A DNA stretch of 64,000 nt. Origin: Campylobacter showae CSUNSWCD. GTDB taxonomy: Bacteria > Campylobacterota > Campylobacteria > Campylobacterales > Campylobacteraceae. Numbering within the stretch: position 1 is the first letter of the stretch; every line of letters begins with the position of its first letter. Below are positions 54,093 to 63,379 of the stretch, piece after piece. Location: NCBI RefSeq assembly GCF_000313615.1, contig NZ_AMZQ01000001.1, positions 186,001-250,000 of the forward strand, read 5' to 3'. The translations under genes were made by a program, and so were the position numbers. The notes below the pieces were generated by a model that was not told the origin of the DNA, searched no databases, and saw nothing but the letters and a program-made list of their open reading frames with translations.

Positions 54093-55262
54093 CTAGTTTT
54101 TTACCGCTTCGGCGAGAAATTCTCGCTCGATCGCCTGGATGACGGCTTGCGGCGAGAGATCCTTCATGCAGGCGTGGGTTTTTAGCGGGCAGACGCGCTT
54201 CATGCACGGCATGCACTCTAAATTTAGGTGCAGGATGCGAGCGTTTTCGTTGCGCCACGGACAGGTCTGCGTAAATCTCGTCGGTCCAAAAAGCGCGATT
54301 GTGGGCATTTTGTAGGCTGCTGCGATATGCATCGGGCCGCTGTCGTTCGTGACGAATATCCCGCCGCTTTGTCCGATGCCGCCGATCATCTCGCACAGCT
54401 CGCGCACATTCGTTTTGCCCGCTAGATTTTCGCACTCCGCGCCGTTTTCGCGTAAAATTTGCTCGATCTGCTCGCACATATCGCGCTCGCCGGCGCCGCC
54501 AAAAATCATAATCTTAAATTTATCTTTAAAATGCAGCGCCACCTGTGCGAAGTAGGCCGGATACCAGCGTTTGGCGCTTCCGTAGCTAGCGCCCGGATTT
54601 AGCCCGAGCACGGGCGCGTCAAATTTACGCGGCTCAAAGTAAAGCTTTAACTCGTCGTCTGCGCGTTTTAAATTTAACGCCGCTTTGACGAATTTTAGGT
54701 ATTTTTGCACCTGATGCGCACTATCGTTGCTCTTTTGAAAAATAAATTTTCGCCCCGCCCACGCTCCGAAAAGTAAAATTTTACTCGCAAACGAGCTTCT
54801 AAAGCTAAATGCCGCGTCAAATTTGCCAAGCTCTCTAGCCTGCCAAAACAGCCGCCAGAGCCTAAATTTGGCCTTTTTACTGCTGTCAACGATGACGCGC
54901 TCGCAGCTTGGATGAGTCTTAAAAAGCTCGCACGCCGCAAACGAGCCGAAAAATACGATTTTGACGGGCCCATCGGCTAAATTTTCTAGATTTTGATTTT
55001 CTTGTGCATTTGCCGTCAAATTTACGCCGCCGTCAGCGTCAAATTTATCGTTCAAATTTGGCGTATCGTTTTTAAAAATTTGAATTTCTTGCGTTACGGT
55101 GCCAAAATTTTGCGATAAAAAGCTAAAGTCTCGCTCATTTTCAAATTTGCCGGTCAAATTTCCCGCGCCAAACGCCGCCGCGTGCTTTGCGATGGCCTCC
55201 ACCGCGGCGCTTGCCATTACGGCGTCGCCCAGCCAGGTCGGCAGCTCAATCAAGATTCGCAC
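54093..55262 (-). CDS. waaF: ADP-heptose--LPS heptosyltransferase II
   Basis: A 389-residue GT9 enzyme that adds the second heptose to the LOS core. The N-terminus MRILIELPTWLGDAVMA and the C-terminal IFVTNDSGPMHIAAAYKMPTIALFGPT are family signatures. It is about 70 residues longer than usual because residues 31-97 form an Asn/Asp/Phe-rich insertion coded by DNA with eight AAATTT copies. The start is GTG at 55262, overlapping the upstream glycosyltransferase by 17 bases. A Cys-rich CMPCMKRVCPLKTHACM near the C-terminus is usual. Confidence 0.93.
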   Translation of the reverse strand: MRILIELPTWLGDAVMASAAVEAIAKHAAAFGAGNLTGKFENERDFSFLSQNFGTVTQEIQIFKNDTPNLNDKFDADGGVNLTANAQENQNLENLADGPVKIVFFGSFAACELFKTHPSCERVIVDSSKKAKFRLWRLFWQARELGKFDAAFSFRSSFASKILLFGAWAGRKFIFQKSNDSAHQVQKYLKFVKAALNLKRADDELKLYFEPRKFDAPVLGLNPGASYGSAKRWYPAYFAQVALHFKDKFKIMIFGGAGERDMCEQIEQILRENGAECENLAGKTNVRELCEMIGGIGQSGGIFVTNDSGPMHIAAAYKMPTIALFGPTRFTQTCPWRNENARILHLNLECMPCMKRVCPLKTHACMKDLSPQAVIQAIEREFLAEAVKN

Positions 55263-56277
55263 GCACTATCTCCAGCGTCGCGCTCGCGTTTTTTTCGATG
55301 CTAAACTCGCTAGCAAGCGCTAAATTTCGCTCTTGTAGCATTGCCAGTCGCTCGTCGTCGTTTAGGATCTCGTCGATCAGATCGCAGATGTCGTAGTCTT
55401 GCGGCGAGCTCATCACAAACTCCTCGGGCAATATCTCCGCCGCGCCGTTTTGAGCGGTCGTAATGGCGACGCAGCCGTAGCTAAGCGCCTCTAAAACGAC
55501 GTTTGAAAACGGCTCGTACGCCGTCGGGAATAAAAACAGCTCGCTGCCTTCGTAAAATCTCGCCGTGCTTTTTTGCGCGCCCGTAAATACGGCGTTTAGG
55601 CCTAGTTCCTTGGCTAGATTTTTGTAGCGGGCGGCGTTTTTGTCGCGGCCGACGATCAGGCAGTTTACGCGCGTTTTTAGATGAGTCGCGATGCGTAAAA
55701 ACTCCTCCGCGCCCTTGCGTTTAAAGCCGCTTCCGACAAACAGCAGCGTCGGTAGGTGAAAATCAAGCCCGAATTCCTCGCAAAGAGCGAGCTTTGCTGA
55801 GCCTTTTTGTACGCGCATAGGCAAATTTACGCCGTTATAGACGACTGCGATCTTTTCCTCGGCGATGTCGTAGGTTTCGCAAATTTGGCGCTTTATAAAA
55901 TTTGAGTTGGCGATGATTTTTTTGGCGTTTTTAAAAGTGTGCTTTTCAAGGTATGGAATGACGAAATTTAGGGGGTTTACAAACCAAAAAGGCTTGGTTT
56001 TCATATAGACTTTATGCACGCCGTCGCCCGCGCGGTAGATGTCGGCGCAGGTGATGCGCTCAAGGCTAAAATAAATCTCGTCTGCGCCCTTTTGCCGCTT
56101 GGCTTGCGCGTTAAAACGCAGGGCTTTGATCCATGAGCTTAGCTTTTTGCTACCGTTAAATCCGCGCGTCTCGCACGCAACGCCCGAGTCTTTTAGGGCT
56201 TTAACGAGCCTTGAGAGATATCTCTGCGCCCCGCCGATAGCGTCCAGATTGAGCCTTAAAAATACTATTTTTTTCAT
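55246..56277 (-). CDS. glycosyltransferase family 4, WaaG-like
   Basis: A 343-residue GT-B enzyme. It has the GT4 layout: GGAQRYLSRLVKAL near the N-terminus, the nucleotide-sugar part with VGSGFKRKGAEEFLRIA, GRDKNAARYKNLAKELGL and the E-x7-E type PTAYEPFSNVVLEALSYGC. These stretches parallel E. coli WaaG, the LPS core glucosyltransferase I, so addition of a hexose to heptose I or II is a reasonable guess. It heads the two-gene leftward unit with waaF. Confidence 0.85.
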   Translation of the reverse strand: MKKIVFLRLNLDAIGGAQRYLSRLVKALKDSGVACETRGFNGSKKLSSWIKALRFNAQAKRQKGADEIYFSLERITCADIYRAGDGVHKVYMKTKPFWFVNPLNFVIPYLEKHTFKNAKKIIANSNFIKRQICETYDIAEEKIAVVYNGVNLPMRVQKGSAKLALCEEFGLDFHLPTLLFVGSGFKRKGAEEFLRIATHLKTRVNCLIVGRDKNAARYKNLAKELGLNAVFTGAQKSTARFYEGSELFLFPTAYEPFSNVVLEALSYGCVAITTAQNGAAEILPEEFVMSSPQDYDICDLIDEILNDDERLAMLQERNLALASEFSIEKNASATLEIVRANLD

Positions 56278-56384
56278 GTTCGCCTTTTAAAATTTAGCGG
56301 TATTTTATAAGTTTTTTGATGAATTTTAGGTTATGCCAGACGTGCGAGGGATGAGGGTGTAAATAAGTATAAGCGTAAAATGGG

Positions 56385-56390
56385 TATAAT
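56385..56390 (+). promoter_or_regulatory. -10 element for the rightward LOS glycosyltransferase operon
   Basis: TATAAT in TGGGTATAATCGCG lies 20 bases before the GTG start at 56411, with AAAAGGAAAA between as ribosome binding site. Confidence 0.7.
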
Positions 56391-56410
56391 CGCGCAAAAA
56401 AAGGAAAATC

Positions 56411-57355
56411 GTGAAAATTTTGCTCGTTAGAAACGATAACATTGGCGATCTCATCTGCACGACGCCAGCGATAGATGCGCTGCGAAAGGCTCATCCGCGT
56501 GCGCAAATCGACATCGTGGTAAATAGCCTAAACGTATGCGTCGTTCGCGGCAATCCATTTTTAAACAAAATCTATATCTATACTAAACCAAAGCACGTAA
56601 AAGGACTGGCGGCAAAAGTGCGGGCGTTTTGGGGAAAATGTAAAATTTTGCTTCAAATTCGCCGCGAAAGATACGATGCGACCGTGATTTTTAGGAGCGC
56701 TTATTCGCCCTCTGCCGCGATATTTGCCAGAGCAGCCGCAGCTAAAACGACGATAGGCGCGGCAAAGCAAAACGAGGGTGGTTTATTAATAACACATAAA
56801 CTAAACTTTAATCCGCCACCTCACGAGGTGCTGCTTTGCTATGAGCTAGCCGTACCGCTTGGAGCGAAATTCGACGGAGAAAAGACGCTTTACGTACCGA
56901 GCTTTAAAAGCGAGAAATTTAAGGATTTCGTTTTTTTTCACGTCTCCTCGAGGGTGGAGCAAAACCGCATGGACGAGGCTAAAATTTTACGGATTTTGGC
57001 GTTTTTAAAGCAAAATTTCAGGCACGTTGCCGTTAGCGCGGAGGACGTAAAATTTGGCGAAAAATTAGCACAAGAAGCGGGCGTGGAGTTTGCCTCGACT
57101 AAAAATCTGGACGAGTTAGCCGGCTGTATCTGGGCGGCTAAATTTGTTCTCACGCTTGACGGCGGTGTTGCACATTTAGCTCCCGCGCTTGGGGTAAAAA
57201 CTGTGCTTGTGCTTGGCAAAACAGACGCCGCTCGCTGGGCTCCGATCTACGGCGGCGCGCTGTGTACCGTGCTACAAAGCGCCAGCAAAAGGGCGCAGGA
57301 CGTGACGGACGAGGAAATCTACGAGGCGGTAAAAATATATGAAAAAAACGGATAA
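56411..57355 (+). CDS. glycosyltransferase family 9 (heptosyltransferase-like)
   Basis: A 314-residue GT9 protein. MKILLVRNDNIGDLICTTPA at the N-terminus and LDGGVAHLAPALGVKTVLVLGKTDAARW at the C-terminus mark the family. The exact acceptor cannot be told; a third heptose or a related sugar on the LOS core is plausible. The start is GTG at 56411. It begins a rightward operon of four overlapping glycosyltransferase genes in the order GT9, GT4, GT9, GT4. Confidence 0.88.
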   Translation: MKILLVRNDNIGDLICTTPAIDALRKAHPRAQIDIVVNSLNVCVVRGNPFLNKIYIYTKPKHVKGLAAKVRAFWGKCKILLQIRRERYDATVIFRSAYSPSAAIFARAAAAKTTIGAAKQNEGGLLITHKLNFNPPPHEVLLCYELAVPLGAKFDGEKTLYVPSFKSEKFKDFVFFHVSSRVEQNRMDEAKILRILAFLKQNFRHVAVSAEDVKFGEKLAQEAGVEFASTKNLDELAGCIWAAKFVLTLDGGVAHLAPALGVKTVLVLGKTDAARWAPIYGGALCTVLQSASKRAQDVTDEEIYEAVKIYEKNG

Positions 57356-58391
57356 AATCAATATCCTGGAGCTTGAAAGCTCGCTAGGCTTCGGCGGTCA
57401 GGAGCACCGCACGCAGCGCGTCATAAACGGGCTAAATAAGGATAAATTTAAGGTATTTTACGCGCTAAATCCAGGCTCAAAAAGCTTTGAAAAGCCGATT
57501 GATTGCGAGTTTGTAGAATTTAACCTAAGTAAGGTTTATAATATTTTTGAAATTTTTAAAATTTGCCGTTTCGTGCGCGAAAAAAATATCTCGATCATCG
57601 CCACACACTCTGGCAAGGACGGCAATATCGGCGCAATCGTCGCAAAGCTAACGGGCGCTAAAGTAGTGCGCACTAGACACCTACAAACTCCGATCAGATC
57701 GGCATTTAGCTATAATGTAAACGACAAAATTGTAGCCGTCTCAAATGCCGTAAAAACTCAGCTCGTCTCGCAGGGCGTGCGGGAAAATTTGATAGACGTT
57801 ATCTACACCGGCGTGGATACGGCACGGTTTAATCCAAATTTTACCAAAGATATCAAAGCAGAGCTAAATTTGAGCGCAGACTGCGTAGTAGTCGGTATCG
57901 TGGCGGTCTTGCGCGCGGCGAAAAATCATCAGCTTTTGTTTGAAGCTTTTAGCGAGCTAAATCTACCAAACACCGCTCTAGTCGTGGTCGGCGACGGTCC
58001 GCAGGAGGAAAATCTAAAAAAAATAAAAACGCCAAATATCTACATGCTAGGCTCGCGAACCGACGTGAGCGAGTTTTTGGGCAGTTTTGACGTTTTCGTG
58101 TTACCCTCAAAGATGGAGGCGCTGGGTACGGCACTGCTCGAGGCGCAGTCGTGCGGGGTGCCTTGCATCGGTAGCGACGCGGGCGGTATCGGCGAGGCGA
58201 TAAACAGCGGCGAAACGGGGCTTTTGTTTAAAAACGGCGACAAAGAATCGCTCAAAGCGGCTCTAAAAACGCTGATAGAAGACGCGGCGCTTAGGGCCAA
58301 ATTTAGCGCGAACGCGAGGGAATTTATCGTGCGAAACTTCTCGATAGAGACGATGGTCGCGCAGACAGAAGCGATGTATGAAGCTCTTTGA
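57339..58391 (+). CDS. glycosyltransferase family 4
   Basis: A 350-residue GT-B enzyme with SLGFGGQEHRTQRVI near the start, a VYNIFEIFKICRFVRE helix, the VVGIVAVLRAAKNHQLLFEA donor-domain start and PSKMEALGTALLEAQSCGVPCI. The pattern fits GT4 hexosyl/N-acetylhexosaminyl transferases of LOS outer-core pathways. It overlaps the genes on both sides (17 and 14 bases). Confidence 0.88.
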   Translation: MKKTDKINILELESSLGFGGQEHRTQRVINGLNKDKFKVFYALNPGSKSFEKPIDCEFVEFNLSKVYNIFEIFKICRFVREKNISIIATHSGKDGNIGAIVAKLTGAKVVRTRHLQTPIRSAFSYNVNDKIVAVSNAVKTQLVSQGVRENLIDVIYTGVDTARFNPNFTKDIKAELNLSADCVVVGIVAVLRAAKNHQLLFEAFSELNLPNTALVVVGDGPQEENLKKIKTPNIYMLGSRTDVSEFLGSFDVFVLPSKMEALGTALLEAQSCGVPCIGSDAGGIGEAINSGETGLLFKNGDKESLKAALKTLIEDAALRAKFSANAREFIVRNFSIETMVAQTEAMYEAL

Positions 58392-59451
58392 GAGCGCGGC
58401 GCGGCTCATTTTGCGATTTAAAAGTGTGCGCAAAACGCAGCTGGTTACGCAGCCCATCCAAACGGTCTGTTTTTTTAGCAACACCGCGCTTGGCGATACG
58501 ATTTTTAACACGCCCGTTTTTCGCGTTTTTCGGCAAAATTTCCCGCACATACGTACTGTCGCGCTGCTAAATCCATCTACCGCGCCGCTTTTTAAAACCG
58601 ATCCGAATATCGACGAAATTTTACTATACGACGGCAAAAAAGGCGGCTTTTTGCGCGCTTTATCGCAGCTAAAAAAGATAAAGCCGGACATTGTTTTTAT
58701 CCTGCACTCAAACGAGCCCGAGGCCACGCCGCTAGCCGTTTTAAGCGGCGCAAAATACGTCTTTAAGCTGCCAAATGCGGGCAGTAAATTTAGCCCCTTC
58801 CACTCAAACGCGCCAGAGCCATACGGAGATGAGCGATACGTCGTGCTAAACCGCCTCGAGCAGCTTAAATTTGTAGGCATAAAAAGTCGCGACACGAGGC
58901 TAAATTTGTATCTGTGCGATGAGGATTTCGCCCGCGTCGATGAGATGCTAAAAGGCTGCGGCTCGCGCAAATTTATCGGCTTTCAGATGGGGGCTAGCAC
59001 GGTTTCCAGGCAGTGGTTTTGGCAGCGTTGGCGGGAGCTGGCGGGAATTATTTTGGAGCGCACGGACGCCGTCATCGTGCTAACGGGCAGCCCCGCCGAG
59101 CGAGCGATGACCGCGCAGTTAGACGAGGAGTTAAGAAGCGCGCACGTGATAGATGCGGCGGGTAAATTTAGTCTGCGAGAGGCTGCCGCGCTGATAGCTA
59201 GGCTTGATGTGCTTGTGACGCCAGATACCGGTCCGCTACACGTCGCAGCCGCGCTAAGGACGCCCACGATCGGGCTTTTTGCCGTCGCTTCGCCCGTAAA
59301 TTCAAACCCTGATTTTGACGAAAATATCCATAAATTTATCAAAAAGCCGCGCACCTGTTCGCCTTGCGTCGGCAAAAATTGCAAATTTCAGGAGTGCATG
59401 CTGCAAATCGAGGCACGCGAGGTCTGGGAGATGCTAAAGGAAATGATTTGA
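58378..59451 (+). CDS. glycosyltransferase family 9 (heptosyltransferase-like)
   Basis: A 357-residue GT9 protein with a basic N-terminal extension and then FFSNTALGDTIFNTPVFRVF. FIGFQMGASTVSRQWFWQRW in the donor domain and LVTPDTGPLHVAAALRTPTIGLF near the C-terminus are family signatures, followed by a Cys-rich CSPCVGKNCKFQECM. It is the second GT9 of the operon. Acceptor unknown. Confidence 0.87.
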   Translation: MKLFESAARLILRFKSVRKTQLVTQPIQTVCFFSNTALGDTIFNTPVFRVFRQNFPHIRTVALLNPSTAPLFKTDPNIDEILLYDGKKGGFLRALSQLKKIKPDIVFILHSNEPEATPLAVLSGAKYVFKLPNAGSKFSPFHSNAPEPYGDERYVVLNRLEQLKFVGIKSRDTRLNLYLCDEDFARVDEMLKGCGSRKFIGFQMGASTVSRQWFWQRWRELAGIILERTDAVIVLTGSPAERAMTAQLDEELRSAHVIDAAGKFSLREAAALIARLDVLVTPDTGPLHVAAALRTPTIGLFAVASPVNSNPDFDENIHKFIKKPRTCSPCVGKNCKFQECMLQIEAREVWEMLKEMI

Positions 59452-60635
59452 AAAAGATTTTGTTCGTCGATACGGGGCGTGAATACGGCGGCGGGACAAA
59501 GAGTTTTTTGTATCTTTTGCGGGGGCTTGCCGCGCAGCAAAAATACGAGCTTTGCACGTTTTTTGAGACTGATTACGAGGCGGGCGGACGCAAAATCTCG
59601 CAAATCATAGAAGACTCGGGAGCTAAATTTATAAAATTTGAGCCCAAAAAACAGCCCTCAAAGCTAAAAAAAGAGCTTTTGCGCGCGCTTGGTGGGCAAA
59701 AGCTGGCAAAATACCTCTACAAAAAAGACTACGACTACGCGCTTTGCTTGCTGCGACAGGCGCGACCCGACGTAGTGCATTTAAACAATCATTTTTCAAC
59801 CAATCTCGCCTACATCGCCGCCGCAAACGCCCTAAATATCGCGGTAGTGCAACACCTGCGTAAAAACTCGGCCGTCGAGCCTTTTAAGCTTGAGATTTTA
59901 AAGCGGCTAAAATTTACGCCCGTTTGTGTTTCAAATGCGACTTACGATTTTTACGCCGCGCAGATAAAAATGCCTAAAAACGTGGTTTATAATCCCGTAG
60001 AAGCTCCTGTTTTAAGGCGGGAAAAATCTGAAGCAGGTAAAAATTTGAGCCATTTGCAGACAAATTTAAAAAATAACAGCGACGATAAAAGCGCCGCCCT
60101 AAAAGACAAATTTGACGCCGAAAAAATAAATATCGTAATGCCAGCAAATTTCTTAACACTAAAGGGACACGAGCTAGTTTTTAATGCACTTGCAGAGCTA
60201 AAAAGAAGCGATGTAAAGGTTTATTTCGCAGGTGGAGGCGAGCTAAAAGCGGGCGCGAAAGCCAAATTTGACGCGCTGATAAGATCAGGTAAGGCCGAGT
60301 ATCTGGGCTTTGTTTCCAAGATGGACGAGATTTATGCCGCGTGCGACTACGTGCTTGGATTTTCTAGCGACGAGGGGCTGCCTAGGATCGTCATCGAAGC
60401 GCTTGGCTGCGGGCTTGGCGTGGTGTACTCTGATATCGCCGTCATAAGGGAGATTTATGAAATCTCCTCAAAAAAGCAAGATTTTTTTGTAGTTCAAAGA
60501 AGCTCGGACGCGCTTTTAGCCTGCTTTGAGAGCCTGCGCAAACCCAGCTCAAAAAGCCCCGACGATGCCGTTATAAAGGCATTTAGCATAGAAAATTATC
60601 TTCGCGGGATAGATAGGATATATAGCGAACTTTGA
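59448..60635 (+). CDS. glycosyltransferase family 4
   Basis: A 395-residue GT-B enzyme. The frame is open from 59364 but the TTG at 59448, with AAAGGA upstream and an overlap with the preceding stop, gives the natural start LKKILFVDTGREYGGGTKS. The donor domain has NIVMPANFLTLKGHELVFNAL and LGFSSDEGLPRIVIEALGCGLGVVYSD. Between the domains an Asn/Lys/Ser-rich insertion (from about 60030 to 60125) is coded by AAATTT-bearing DNA. The 3' end overlaps the convergent gene by 53 bases. Confidence 0.85.
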   Translation: MKKILFVDTGREYGGGTKSFLYLLRGLAAQQKYELCTFFETDYEAGGRKISQIIEDSGAKFIKFEPKKQPSKLKKELLRALGGQKLAKYLYKKDYDYALCLLRQARPDVVHLNNHFSTNLAYIAAANALNIAVVQHLRKNSAVEPFKLEILKRLKFTPVCVSNATYDFYAAQIKMPKNVVYNPVEAPVLRREKSEAGKNLSHLQTNLKNNSDDKSAALKDKFDAEKINIVMPANFLTLKGHELVFNALAELKRSDVKVYFAGGGELKAGAKAKFDALIRSGKAEYLGFVSKMDEIYAACDYVLGFSSDEGLPRIVIEALGCGLGVVYSDIAVIREIYEISSKKQDFFVVQRSSDALLACFESLRKPSSKSPDDAVIKAFSIENYLRGIDRIYSEL

Positions 60636-61872
60636 CGAAGGCCTCGATGTCTGCGAGGTTTTGCTCGCTAAGCTCGAAAAATGCACTCGCGTCGATACCC
60701 TGCACGGTTTTAAACACAGAGCTAACGGGTGGTAAATGCGAGCTGATCACGAGCGAGTCGGCGACGCCTCTTTGCTCGCTAGCAAAACAAGGCCCCATCA
60801 GGCAGATCGTAGGCGTGCGCACGCTATCTGCGACGTAGTAGTTGCCCGTATCCGAGCTCGCGTAAAGCTGCATCTGCGAGAGATAAAACGGCAACTCCTC
60901 AAGTTTGATTTTACCTATCAAAGAGATTATTTTTAGCTCGTTTGCGCTGAATTTTTTCACGTAAGTATCGCAAGTTTGCGAGCTTAAATTTGACCCGCCG
61001 CTACTACCATTTTCGCTACAAATTTGAGCTTTTGATTGCTCGCTGTTTGCATTTTCAGGATCGCCGTAAATTTCGCTCGCGCCATTGCCGGCTAAATCCG
61101 CGAAAATGTTCCGCCGGCTCAAATTTTCCGCCCGTTTTTTATCCACATTTTCGGCGAGCAAGTTTTGTAATAGCGCCGCCTCCTCACCGACACCGAAAAT
61201 ATAAACCTCGCAGTCAAATTTGGCGAAAATTTCAAAGATTTTCTCCCAAGTTTTCTTTGGCGGCGTTTTCATTTTATTGCCAGCGCTCAGGCTCACGCCG
61301 ATCTTAAATTTATCGCTTTTTACGATATTTTCGTGTGGGATAAAGAGCGGTTGTTGCAAGCATTTTTCATATTTTAGCTCGCTAATGCCCAGCGTTTTTA
61401 AGTAGGTTAGTAACGTTAGATCATTTAGGGTATGTGGCACTTTTTTCATACCAAGCGCCAGCAGGCCAAAGTCGCTAGAGGCTGCGTAGTGATGCACGGC
61501 GACGATATTTTTAGCCAGCGTGCAGCGCGCTAAAAAGAGATTTAGACTGTTTGGCATCAGCACATAGACGCTCTCGTAGCCACGCGAAAAAAGCTCGAGT
61601 GCGAGTCCTAGTTTGGAGGCTTTTTTGCGTTTTACGTCGTTTATCGTAAATATTTTTTCTATTCGGCTGTCGTGTTTTGCGAAGGCTAGATTTATCTCGT
61701 CGATGAGTACATCAAATTTGCCCAGCTTTTCAAAGATCACGGTCGAGTTTGCGTAGTCGCCGATTTTAGCGGTTTGGATGAGTAAAATTTTGCCTTTTTC
61801 GCCTTTAAATTTTAGTTTTTTCATAGCAAAAAGATACGGGTAAATCAATAAATAAATGAGAAAATATATCAA
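60583..61872 (-). CDS. glycosyltransferase family 9 with N-terminal hydrophobic anchor
   Basis: A 429-residue protein if TTG 61872 is used; ATG 61824 would remove the 16-residue hydrophobic MIYFLIYLLIYPYLFA. I keep the longer form because similar anchors occur in campylobacter GT9 proteins. The GT9 marks are KILLIQTAKIGDYANSTVIF and LYASSDTGNYYVADSVRTPTICLMGP. An insertion of about 70 residues (Gly/Ser/Asn-rich, about 60950-61150) with four AAATTT copies separates the two domains. It is convergent to the preceding operon. Confidence 0.82.
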   Translation of the reverse strand: MIYFLIYLLIYPYLFAMKKLKFKGEKGKILLIQTAKIGDYANSTVIFEKLGKFDVLIDEINLAFAKHDSRIEKIFTINDVKRKKASKLGLALELFSRGYESVYVLMPNSLNLFLARCTLAKNIVAVHHYAASSDFGLLALGMKKVPHTLNDLTLLTYLKTLGISELKYEKCLQQPLFIPHENIVKSDKFKIGVSLSAGNKMKTPPKKTWEKIFEIFAKFDCEVYIFGVGEEAALLQNLLAENVDKKRAENLSRRNIFADLAGNGASEIYGDPENANSEQSKAQICSENGSSGGSNLSSQTCDTYVKKFSANELKIISLIGKIKLEELPFYLSQMQLYASSDTGNYYVADSVRTPTICLMGPCFASEQRGVADSLVISSHLPPVSSVFKTVQGIDASAFFELSEQNLADIEAFVKVRYISYLSREDNFLC

Positions 61873-62004
61873 AACGTAGGCCTTTATTATTTATAAAATT
61901 TAGCCTAAATTTAGCATAAATTTATAAATTTACGGCCGGTTTTTGAGCGATTGCGAGTAAAATTTAGCCAAAAACCGCTTACTGGATTTTAATGATTTTA
62001 TCGT

Positions 62005-62010
62005 TATAAT
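62005..62010 (+). promoter_or_regulatory. -10 element for the O-antigen ligase gene
   Basis: TATAAT in TCGTTATAATGGG lies 26 bases before the ATG at 62036, with TTAAGGAAAAAA as ribosome binding region. Confidence 0.7.
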
Positions 62011-62035
62011 GGGCGTTTAAAATTTAAGGAAAAAA

Positions 62036-63379
62036 ATGACGAAACTGCAAAACCGCCTGCAAAACGCCGCTTTATACCTCGTTTGCGTTTTTGTCGCTTG
62101 TGAGCATATGCCGCGTATGACGGCGGCGAAAAACGTCTCGCTTTATCTCGCGCTTGTCTGCGCGATCTGGCTTTATTTCACGGATAGGACGCGATTTGCC
62201 GCAAGGGTCGGCGTAAATTTTAGCCTTTCGCGCGCGCCTGCGTTTTGCCTTATCACATTTACTTTTTACGCGTTTTTGATCTCGGCCTTTCCCTACGCGC
62301 CGCAGTTTGACTCTCTGGGCAATGCGGCAGGGGAGTTTGGGCGCGGATTTGCTTTTTTGCTCATCGTCTATGTCGCGGCAAACGGCGAGGCTGCTCAGTC
62401 AAAATCATTTTTTTACGCGCTGATAGCGGCCTTTGCGGTTATTAGCATCTACTACGCTGCACCGCTTTTTAGCGAGTTTGAGAGGCTAGGCAGTGCGGGC
62501 GAATTTGACGTGCGGGTTGTGCGCCGAGCGTATGCGGACTATGTGGATAGATTTTTGCCTTTTGCGCTAGCGGGAGTTTTTATTTTTAGGCGGGTATGGG
62601 CGCGGATTTTGGTAGCTTTGCTTTGCCTTGCGGCCGTGGGACTTGATGTTTTGAGCGGCGTTAGGGGCAGCTGGGGAGCGATGCTGGTTTGTTTTATTAT
62701 GTTTGGTTTTTGTTTGTATATCTTAGGCGGCGAGGCGAAGCGTAAATTTAAACTCTTTGCCGTTATTTTTGCCGTTTGCGTAGCGGGTGCATCGGTGGCA
62801 GTTTTGAGCTCGCCTACTGCGATGTATAAATTTTTCCAGATCGGGATAGTGAGCGAGGCAAATCTCGAAAACGAGAGCATGAGAGAGCGCCTTGCGGAGC
62901 TTAGCTTTAGCTCGGGGCGCGACCTAATCTTAAAGGAGCGCTTGCCGCTACTGTTTGCGAGTCCGCGCGCGATAGCTGGGCTTGGATACGGCAAGGAGCA
63001 GTACGACGCCTTTTTGCGTGACGAGGCGGACAAAGGCGCGCATATCTCGATGATGCAGACGAGGCCAAACGGCGAGCGGTATTGGTTTAACGACGAGCCG
63101 TTTTTTATCGGACACTACTACTACTACGGCGCGGTCGGTACGGCGCTGATGTTTGGCGGTTTTATCTCGCTTTTGGCGTATTCGTTTAGGCATTTTTTAC
63201 GCTCGCGCGAGCTGCTTTTTGCGGCGATTTTTATCTCGCTAGCGTGTTATTTTGGCGTGCGCGGGCTGTTTGAAGCGATAAATTTACGCATACTTTATAT
63301 GTTTTATATGCTTGGATTTTTCGTCTTGCTGGCGGCAAATTCGAAAGCTGGAGCTAAAGGAGGCGGAGTTGAGCGTTAG
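62036..63379 (+). CDS. O-antigen ligase/polymerase family membrane protein (WaaL-like)
   Basis: A 447-residue protein with about eleven membrane helices and one large periplasmic loop (about residues 265-360). LDVLSGVRGSWGAMLVCF is the ligase-type motif just before a helix, and the loop holds RERLAELSFSSGRDLILKERLPLLFASP and HYYYYGAVGTALMFGGF. Proteins of this kind join a polysaccharide to lipid A core, or polymerise it, in the periplasm. It lies in the LOS locus and overlaps the deacetylase gene by 11 bases. Confidence 0.85.
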   Translation: MTKLQNRLQNAALYLVCVFVACEHMPRMTAAKNVSLYLALVCAIWLYFTDRTRFAARVGVNFSLSRAPAFCLITFTFYAFLISAFPYAPQFDSLGNAAGEFGRGFAFLLIVYVAANGEAAQSKSFFYALIAAFAVISIYYAAPLFSEFERLGSAGEFDVRVVRRAYADYVDRFLPFALAGVFIFRRVWARILVALLCLAAVGLDVLSGVRGSWGAMLVCFIMFGFCLYILGGEAKRKFKLFAVIFAVCVAGASVAVLSSPTAMYKFFQIGIVSEANLENESMRERLAELSFSSGRDLILKERLPLLFASPRAIAGLGYGKEQYDAFLRDEADKGAHISMMQTRPNGERYWFNDEPFFIGHYYYYGAVGTALMFGGFISLLAYSFRHFLRSRELLFAAIFISLACYFGVRGLFEAINLRILYMFYMLGFFVLLAANSKAGAKGGGVER

